Assembly (NCBI RefSeq): GCF_002954455.1
Contig: NZ_MSCC01000002.1
Span: 375,558 to 439,557 of the forward strand
Length of the DNA stretch: 64,000 nt
From: Photobacterium aquimaris
GTDB taxonomy: Bacteria > Pseudomonadota > Gammaproteobacteria > Enterobacterales > Vibrionaceae
Direction of reading: 5' to 3'
Part shown: piece by piece, positions 58,390 through 64,000 of the stretch
Layout of the letters: each line of letters starts with the position of its first letter
Numbering within the stretch: the first letter of the stretch is position 1
Notes under the pieces: model-generated
The model's input: only the letters and a program-made list of their open reading frames with translations
What the model was told of the DNA's origin: nothing
Databases searched by the model: none
Program-made: the position numbers and the translations under genes

Positions 58390-59271
58390 TTGAAGCTATT
58401 TGTTAGAGATCTCACTGTAATTGACGCATCTTACTTGTGCCCACAACGGGGAATGGTGGGTGAGAGTTGGATTCTTGATGTGGTGATGTCGGGTGAGTTG
58501 AATGAAATGAGTATGGTGCTTGATTTCAGCCGTGTAAAAAAGCAAATTAAACAACTCGTTGATCAATATGTTGATCACCGCTTATTGATTCCTACTGCAT
58601 CAACTGCCATTCAAACAGCAACCACTAAAGCGGATTACATGACGGTTGATTTAGTCAGCGAGCAGCATGCGATTTACTTACATAGTCCAGAACAGGCATT
58701 TTGTTTTGTTGATGCTGAAGCGATCACTATTGAGACCGTAACAGAGCATGTACAGCAAGTGTTACTTGGCAATTTACCAAGTAATGTACAAGGACTAGAA
58801 ATTACCTTACGTCACGAAAATATTGACGGTGCGTTTTATCATTACAGCCATGGCTTGAAAAAGCATGATGGTAATTGTCAGCGCATTGCGCATGGACACC
58901 GTTCACCAGTTGAGTTAGTAGTTAATGGTCAACGTAATGCTGAATTGGAACAACAATGGGCACAACGTTGGCAAGATATTTACTTAGGCTCACAAGAAGA
59001 TGTTATCAGTGTTAGTGAGTTAAATTTAAGTGCGGCTGCGGCAAACATCAATGATGAAACACATTATGGCTTTCGCTATACCGCGCCACAAGGTGAATTT
59101 GAATTAGCAATCGCAAAGTCAGTGACTGAAATATTAGCCACTGATACCACGGTTGAGTTGTTAGCTTGCTATATTGCAGAACAGCTTAAACCGCAATTAG
59201 TTGCCATAGATCGACTTGATGTTTTTGCCTACGAGGGTGTAGGTAAAGGTGCGATGGCAAGTATAGGCTAA
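58390..59271 (+). CDS. Tandem QueD/6-pyruvoyl-tetrahydropterin synthase-like protein
   Basis: 293 residues from TTG 58390, with AAGGA seven bases upstream; the frame extends to 58342 without a site. Two QueD-like halves: the first has LFVRDLTVIDASYLCPQRGMVGESW and MVLDFSRVKKQIK, and the second (from about 145) LEITLRHENIDGAFYHYSHGLKKHDGNCQRIAHGHRSPVE, with the zinc-binding HxH. The first half lacks that HxH, so only one half may be catalytic. A 6-carboxytetrahydropterin synthase-type role in preQ0 synthesis is possible but unproven. Confidence 0.75.
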   Translation: MKLFVRDLTVIDASYLCPQRGMVGESWILDVVMSGELNEMSMVLDFSRVKKQIKQLVDQYVDHRLLIPTASTAIQTATTKADYMTVDLVSEQHAIYLHSPEQAFCFVDAEAITIETVTEHVQQVLLGNLPSNVQGLEITLRHENIDGAFYHYSHGLKKHDGNCQRIAHGHRSPVELVVNGQRNAELEQQWAQRWQDIYLGSQEDVISVSELNLSAAAANINDETHYGFRYTAPQGEFELAIAKSVTEILATDTTVELLACYIAEQLKPQLVAIDRLDVFAYEGVGKGAMASIG

Positions 59272-59312
59272 AGGTCTATTTTGACCATGTAATTGATATA
59301 AAGCATAAAAAA

Positions 59313-59366
59313 TAAGCTCAATGTGGTATTTGTAGTAATACAAATATTGGATTGGGCTTTTTTTTG
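59313..59366 (+). terminator. Terminator after the QueD-like gene
   Basis: AAGCTCAAT / ATTGGGCTT stem (one G-U) with an inner ATTTGTA / ATACAAAT pair, then TTTTTTT. Confidence 0.8.
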
Positions 59367-59491
59367 GTTAAAATTAAAGCAAAATCAGTGTAATAGTGAG
59401 ATCTTTCGCACTAAATATAGTTTCTCTCACCTAATAGTCAGTTATTTGTGCGTAAACTTAGAATAAGTGTCATAAACAAGAGGGATCGATT

Positions 59492-61867
59492 ATGCCTTTA
59501 GCGCCTCTAACCAGTGACAAGCTGTATCGTATTGCAGCCCTAAACGGATTGAGTGATGCGTGTAAGTCAACCAAGTACCTTACACCATTAGATGAAATTG
59601 TAGGACAGGAACGCGCTCAACATGCAGTTGAGTTTGCGATGTCGATAAAAGAAAAAGGCTACAATATTTATGCCATTGGTCGTAATGGCTTAGGTAAACG
59701 CACCATGGTGATGCGTTATTTAAATCGACATGAGCCTAATGGCAATAGTCATACCTTGTATGATTGGTGCTACGTGTCTAATTTTGGTGATACACGCAGC
59801 CCTAAAGTATTAAAGCTACCCGCAGGCGAAGGCTGTAGCTTTAAAAAAGACATTGAAAACTTAATGAAACGGTTAGTAAAAGCGTTTCCATTAGCGTTTG
59901 ATAATGAGCTTTATTACTCGCGTGCTGAAAAATTAAAAGCGGAATTAGCGTCAAAGCAAGAAGCAACATTAAAGTCTCTTACACAAAGTGCCGAAGGACG
60001 GGGTATTAGCGTTTCAATCACCAATCAAGGTGATTATCAGTTAGTAGCAATGAATGGAAAAGAGCCACACACAGAAGCTAGTTTTGCAGCCTTGTCAGCA
60101 GATGAACAGCTCGCTTTTGAAAATACCATTAATGCACTGGAAGCTGAGTTGCGTGGTATTGTACGTAAGCTTACAGAATGGGAAGAACAATATTCAGAGA
60201 AGCAACAAAAACTTGATGAAAATATTGCTCAAGAAGTTGTTGGCCATTGTATTAAAGATCTGCAAGTAAAATATAAAAAGGTGGCGGATGTAAAAGCATA
60301 TTTAGCTGATATGTATGCTGATATTTTAGATCATATTGATATTTTTCTTGAAGAAAATGAAGAGCAAGTAGCACTCGCTTATGCATCATTAGATAAAAAG
60401 ATGCCGCGTCGTTATCAAGTTAATGTGTTAGTACATCAAAGTGATGAATGTAAATTTCCGATCGAAGTTGAAGAAAGTCCAAGTTACCATTCGATTTTTG
60501 GTTATATAGAAAACGCGACCTACAAAGGTACCGTGTTTACTGACTTTTCTTTAATTCGTGCTGGTAGTCTCCATCGTGCTAACGGTGGTGTGTTGATGAT
60601 GGATGCAGTAAAAGTGCTTGAGCGTCCGTATGTTTGGGATGGTCTCAAACGTGCATTGCGAGCACAAAAGCTCAATTTAAGCTCTCTTGAGCGAGAGGTG
60701 ACACTTTCTGGCACAATTTCATTAGAGCCAGAAGCCATTCCTCTCAATGTAAAAATCATTCTGTTTGGTGATTATCAAACCTATCAGTTATTACAACACT
60801 ACGATCCAGAGTTTAAAGAACTGTTTCGTGTAACAGCTGATTTTGAAGATGATATGCCGCGTAATGATACCTCAGAAGAGCATTATGCACGCTTTATTGC
60901 CAGTATTGTGCATGATAACGATATGCTGCATTGTGATCGTAAAGCTATTGCTCGTATCATTGAATACAGCTCTCGCCAAGCTGATGATCAAAATAAGTTA
61001 TCGCTACATTCGGCAGATATTGCTAATTTATTACGTGAAACTAACTATGTAGCGCGTGCTTCTAATGCGACCATGATCCGCAGTAGTCATGTTGAACAAG
61101 CAATGTTAAATCAAGAACTTCGAGTAAGTCGTTTAAAAGATCATGTTATGCAAAGTTTCGTCACAGGCACCACACTGCTTGATGTTGATTCACAGGCTGT
61201 TGGACAAGTAAATGCATTGTCGGTGATCGCAACCTCTGATTACCAGTTTGGCGCGCCAAGTCGAATCACCGCAACAACGGCTTATGGTAGTGGTGAAGTA
61301 TTTGATATTGAACGCAGTGCTGAGTTAGGCGGTAATATTCACTCAAAAGGGGTGATGATCCTCTCAGCATATTTAGCCTCTGTGTTTGGAAAAACAGCAA
61401 AAATTCCGTTAACAACCCACCTTACTTTTGAGCAATCATACGGTGGCGTTGATGGTGATAGCGCATCGATGGCGGAAGTATGTGCGATTATTTCCGCATT
61501 TTCTGGTTTACCATTACGACAAGATATTGCGATCACCGGTTCAATGAATCAGTTTGGTGAAGCGCAGCCAATTGGTGGTGTAAATCAGAAAATTGAAGGT
61601 TTTTTTGATGTCTGTGGTATTAAAGGACGTACATCAGGACAAGGGGTCATTATTCCTGAATCTAATGTGCATAATTTAATGTTACGTAAAGATATTGTTG
61701 AAGCTGTTGAAAAAGGTGAATTTACCATTTGGGCGATAAACCATGTTTCACAAGCAATTGAAATATTTACTGGTAATGCGGTAGGTGTGGAAGCTGAGCA
61801 GGGGTTTTATCCATCGAATACGGTGTTTGGTGTCGTGCAAAGTAAGCTCAATGCCTTGCGCCGATAG
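59492..61867 (+). CDS. ATP-dependent protease, LonB/YcbZ type
   Basis: 791 residues. Walker A-like YAIGRNGLGKRTMVMRYL near residue 70, a coiled-coil middle (LEAELRGIVRKLTEWEEQYSEKQQ), Walker B-type HRANGGVLMMDAVKVL, then AAA helical parts. The C-terminal Lon protease domain has the catalytic Ser in SYGGVDGDSASMAE and Lys in IGGVNQKIEGFF. It lacks the N-terminal Lon domain, as in the LonB/LonH (YcbZ) group. Cytosolic or membrane-associated protein turnover. GAGGG precedes the ATG. Monocistronic. Confidence 0.85.
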   Translation: MPLAPLTSDKLYRIAALNGLSDACKSTKYLTPLDEIVGQERAQHAVEFAMSIKEKGYNIYAIGRNGLGKRTMVMRYLNRHEPNGNSHTLYDWCYVSNFGDTRSPKVLKLPAGEGCSFKKDIENLMKRLVKAFPLAFDNELYYSRAEKLKAELASKQEATLKSLTQSAEGRGISVSITNQGDYQLVAMNGKEPHTEASFAALSADEQLAFENTINALEAELRGIVRKLTEWEEQYSEKQQKLDENIAQEVVGHCIKDLQVKYKKVADVKAYLADMYADILDHIDIFLEENEEQVALAYASLDKKMPRRYQVNVLVHQSDECKFPIEVEESPSYHSIFGYIENATYKGTVFTDFSLIRAGSLHRANGGVLMMDAVKVLERPYVWDGLKRALRAQKLNLSSLEREVTLSGTISLEPEAIPLNVKIILFGDYQTYQLLQHYDPEFKELFRVTADFEDDMPRNDTSEEHYARFIASIVHDNDMLHCDRKAIARIIEYSSRQADDQNKLSLHSADIANLLRETNYVARASNATMIRSSHVEQAMLNQELRVSRLKDHVMQSFVTGTTLLDVDSQAVGQVNALSVIATSDYQFGAPSRITATTAYGSGEVFDIERSAELGGNIHSKGVMILSAYLASVFGKTAKIPLTTHLTFEQSYGGVDGDSASMAEVCAIISAFSGLPLRQDIAITGSMNQFGEAQPIGGVNQKIEGFFDVCGIKGRTSGQGVIIPESNVHNLMLRKDIVEAVEKGEFTIWAINHVSQAIEIFTGNAVGVEAEQGFYPSNTVFGVVQSKLNALRR

Positions 61868-61903
61868 TTATACACCCATAATGCTATTTGAATGCTGAAT
61901 ACT

Positions 61904-61938
61904 AAAGCCGACGATATAAAAAATAGTTGGCTTTTCTT
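61904..61938 (+). terminator. Terminator of the LonB-type gene
   Basis: AAAGCCGAC / GTTGGCTTT stem (one G-U) followed by TCTTTC. Confidence 0.65.
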
Positions 61939-61960
61939 TCTTTTTACCAAATGACGGATA

Positions 61961-61991
61961 TAAAAAATGCCGGCCTTAGCCAGCATTTTTA
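61961..61991 (-). terminator. Terminator of the cold-shock gene
   Basis: AAAAATGC / GCATTTTT arms with an inner GGC / GCC pair; a T run follows on the minus strand. Confidence 0.7.
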
Positions 61992-62009
61992 TTTATCAAT
62001 GAAGATAAA

Positions 62010-62222
62010 TTATAGAGCTACAACGTTTGCAGCTTGAAGACCTTTTTGGCCTTGCTCTACTTCAAAAGACACTTTTTGGCCTTCAGCAAGAGTTTTGAAA
62101 CCTTCAGAAGCGATAGCACGGAAGTGAACGAATACGTCAGCACCGCCGTTGTCTTGAGTAATGAAACCAAAACCTTTCTCTTCGTTAAACCATTTTACTA
62201 GACCAGTTGTTTTGTTAGACAT
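62010..62222 (-). CDS. Cold-shock protein, CspA family
   Basis: 70 residues, the standard size. RNA-binding motifs RNP1 (KGFGFITQ) and RNP2 (VFVHFRAI) are complete. Single-stranded RNA chaperone. AGGGA precedes the ATG. A long AT-rich region upstream fits the extended leaders these genes use for cold induction. Assignment to a particular Csp paralogue is not possible. Confidence 0.93.
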
Positions 62223-62730
62223 GAGATGTCCCTTATTAGTTGAGATTAATTAACCGCTAAAATGCGATGTGCTACGTGGTTAAATTATTAATGTTACTGC
62301 CAATACAAGGGAAACACAGAGATACAAAACGAAACCGTCAATGTAGCTTTAGTTTAACTGTTACTTGGTGTTGCATTTAATAACTCTTAAACAACAGAGC
62401 GAGATGGATAATAACAGCTGTGGTGCTGATGTACACCTATTTTTGTGTTTTTTTTGAAAAATAGTGGTTTAAACTTAGCTTTTTGTATTTTTTGTTTTAT
62501 TAATGCTTTGATAATTAATGGTTTATTTTTATTTTTATTAAATGTTGTTATGTGGCTATTGTTGCTATTATCTTGCATATTTAACGACATTAATATGCTA
62601 GAGTAGTAAAGTAGTTTAGCTTTTGTGGTTAGAGTATTAAGCTAAATTGGTGATAAAATTATCGTTCATGCTTATGAATTATATAAATAAATATTAATAT
62701 CAGATATGAATGAATACAGGGGAAGCAATA
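62223..62730. other. Leader and promoter region of the cold-shock gene
   Basis: 508 bases with no convincing ORF. A 67-codon leftward frame (62387-62590) lacks a ribosome site and is Lys/Asn-rich. The region probably holds the long csp leader on the left and the promoter of the next gene on the right. Confidence 0.45.
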
Positions 62731-63102
62731 ATGACTCATGAAACTAAAACAATGGAAGTACCTGTTGCTATCGCTGATAGAGTACAGGCACTTATTGACG
62801 GGTTTAAAGCGAAAGAAATATTTAAGGCAGAGCGTAAAGCTGTCGTAAATAATTTTCTTGCAATGGATGGTCTTAGTTGCGAGATGGCTGTTTACAGTTT
62901 GCCGCAAAATGAGTTGCTTGATACGCTTCGATTTGTCTATGAATTATCAGGTACAAACAGTAAATTCATCACAAATATCCTGATTCAATCAAGAGAAAAC
63001 CCTAAGAAAGTATTGTCTGATGCGCAGAGAACAGCTGCTAAGAGTTTATTATTTAACTTGATTAATGATCCATCTGTTGTTTCAGCAATGAAAGAGATCT
63101 AA
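62731..63102 (+). CDS. Uncharacterised 123-aa helical protein
   Basis: 123 residues from ATG 62731, with GGGGAAG upstream; the 62710 in-frame codon is earlier and has no site. Predicted to be mostly helical (VAIADRVQALIDGFKAKEIFKAERKAV; LLDTLRFVYELSG). No signal peptide, membrane segment or known motif. A terminator-like hairpin follows. No family recognised. Confidence 0.5.
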   Translation: MTHETKTMEVPVAIADRVQALIDGFKAKEIFKAERKAVVNNFLAMDGLSCEMAVYSLPQNELLDTLRFVYELSGTNSKFITNILIQSRENPKKVLSDAQRTAAKSLLFNLINDPSVVSAMKEI

Positions 63103-63123
63103 TCGCATTATATTAGAGACAAT

Positions 63124-63204
63124 AAAAAACCTGTATTTACGTTCTATGATAATTAATCACGAGCATGATTAATAAATAGTCTGTTTAGATGCGGGTTTTT
63201 ATTT
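63124..63204. terminator. Terminator-like hairpin between convergent genes
   Basis: Outer arms AAAAACC(T)G / (T)GCGGGTTTTT with an inner TTAATCA / TGATTAA stem (63153-63172) and A/T tracts at both ends. Confidence 0.6.
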
Positions 63205-63217
63205 AGAACTTAGCAGT

Positions 63218-64000
63218 TTACTGAAAGCTTACTTCCGTATTGTTCATAATCGTTGATGAACAAGCAAGAACATAACCTTGTTCGATATCCTCAGCTGTTA
63301 ATGTCATATCACTGGTTGAGCTAACGCTGTTGGGTGTTACTTTACAGCGACATGAACCACAAACACCACTACGACAAGCAACAAGAATTGGCAAATTAGC
63401 ATTCTCAAGTGTTGTTGCTAAATTGTCCCCATGATTAACCGTTAATGTTTGGCTAAAAGCTGGAATATCAACATTCACTGTCTTCGTTACTTCTTCTGCT
63501 ATAGGCGCTATCGTTGGCGTAAAACTTTCCTGAAAGAATTGTGCCATATTAAAATTAAGTTTTTGTAAATAATGGCTTACATCTTCCATAAAACCTTCCG
63601 GACCGCATAAATAAACAGTTCGCTGATGGAGATTTGGTGTTAATTGTTCAAGCCACTGCTGATTTAAACGTCCTTGATGGAATTCAGTATCAGCGTTATC
63701 TTTTAATAATAACTGTAAGTTAAAATTACTGTGCTCACGATCTAATTGTACTAATTGCTCAAAAAATAGTGTTTGTGAAGGGCTTTTCGCGACATGAATA
63801 AAGCAAATATCAATGTTTGCGTTATGCTCAAGCCAATATTTAGCCATCGAATAGACAGGTGTGATACCACAACCAGCACTGATCAACAGTACACTTTGGT
63901 TTTCAGGTGGGTGATCAATACAATTAAACTCACCCGTTGGTTTTAATAATTGTACGTTATCGCCAATCGTTAGTGTGTTTACTAGGTAGGTTGAAACCTT
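63218..64000 (-). CDS. hcr: NADH oxidoreductase Hcr (hybrid cluster protein reductase), 5' partial
   Basis: The 261 visible codons are C-terminal; the start lies right of the window, and the in-frame TTG at 63886 is internal. The flavin/NAD(P)H reductase part shows YLVNTLTIGDNVQLLKPTGEF, LLISAGCGITPVYSM and YLCGPEGFM. It ends in a plant-type 2Fe-2S ferredoxin domain, ACRSGVCGSCRCKV with a later LACSST Cys (CxxxxCxxC...C). This layout matches Hcr, which feeds electrons to the hybrid cluster protein in nitrosative stress; hcp, if present, would be further right. Confidence 0.87.
   Translation of the reverse strand, partial: KVSTYLVNTLTIGDNVQLLKPTGEFNCIDHPPENQSVLLISAGCGITPVYSMAKYWLEHNANIDICFIHVAKSPSQTLFFEQLVQLDREHSNFNLQLLLKDNADTEFHQGRLNQQWLEQLTPNLHQRTVYLCGPEGFMEDVSHYLQKLNFNMAQFFQESFTPTIAPIAEEVTKTVNVDIPAFSQTLTVNHGDNLATTLENANLPILVACRSGVCGSCRCKVTPNSVSSTSDMTLTAEDIEQGYVLACSSTIMNNTEVSFQ

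Noticed and set aside
62387..62590. 67-codon leftward frame before the cold-shock gene
   Set aside because: Lies in the expected csp leader, has no ribosome site and no recognisable content.

Overview
The window reads as chromosomal DNA of a marine Vibrionaceae, most likely a Photobacterium, and probably part of the second chromosome. This is inferred from the AT-rich composition and from gene content: dbpA, eptA-dgkA, speA-speB, tkt-tal, deoD, a tandem QueD-like protein, a LonB-type protease and hcr. I recall several of these lying on chromosome 2 in Vibrio. No rRNA, tRNA, CRISPR array or intact insertion sequence was seen. Genes are dense and mostly separated by clear rho-independent terminators.

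Layout. Positions 1-2.7 kb hold a 5'-truncated PD-(D/E)XK-like nuclease gene with antirepressor-like repeats and a methyltransferase-HNH fusion. From 2.7 to 18 kb there is a small membrane protein, dbpA, an Na+/H+-type antiporter with an RCK domain, a lipoprotein YgjK-like GH63 glycosidase, a Nudix hydrolase, eptA and dgkA, speA-speB, and a YedI-type membrane protein.

Positions 18.1-31.8 kb are the most distinctive part, an accessory carbohydrate locus. A KdgM-type porin and a Tat-exported sulfatase run leftwards. A DeoR/AgaR-type regulator and a long operon run rightwards: agaZ, agaS, a mannose-family PTS (IIB, IIC, IID, IIA), agaA, kduI, kduD and a GH105 hydrolase. A secreted CBM9-like protein follows. 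Together they predict uptake and desulfation of unsaturated uronate/GalNAc oligosaccharides, PTS import, release of the unsaturated uronate and of GalNAc-6-P, and entry of both into central metabolism. No polysaccharide lyase lies in the window. The divergent promoter region carries GAAAG/CTTTC elements phased at 10 bp (the known AgaR motif) and a near-consensus CRP site.

Positions 34.7-38.9 kb are a decayed sialic-acid (nan) cluster. nanA and nanE face away from each other, but both have lost their 5' ends and the control region between them in one junction near 35,360-35,380. nanE also has an in-frame TGA. nanK, an SSS-family transporter and a YhcH/NanQ-like gene remain intact.

From 39 to 64 kb the content is mostly housekeeping: a HAD phosphatase, a Trp-rich protein, Ogt, two M14/AstE-like deacylases flanking dps, an OapA/MepM-like M23 peptidase, a stand-alone RibD-type deaminase, a histidine-rich protein (26 His in 104 residues), tkt-tal, an orphan transposase-like zinc-ribbon protein, deoD, a PCu(A)C copper chaperone, a C69 peptidase, an outer-membrane barrel, a tandem QueD-like protein, a LonB-type protease, a cold-shock protein and the 3' part of hcr.
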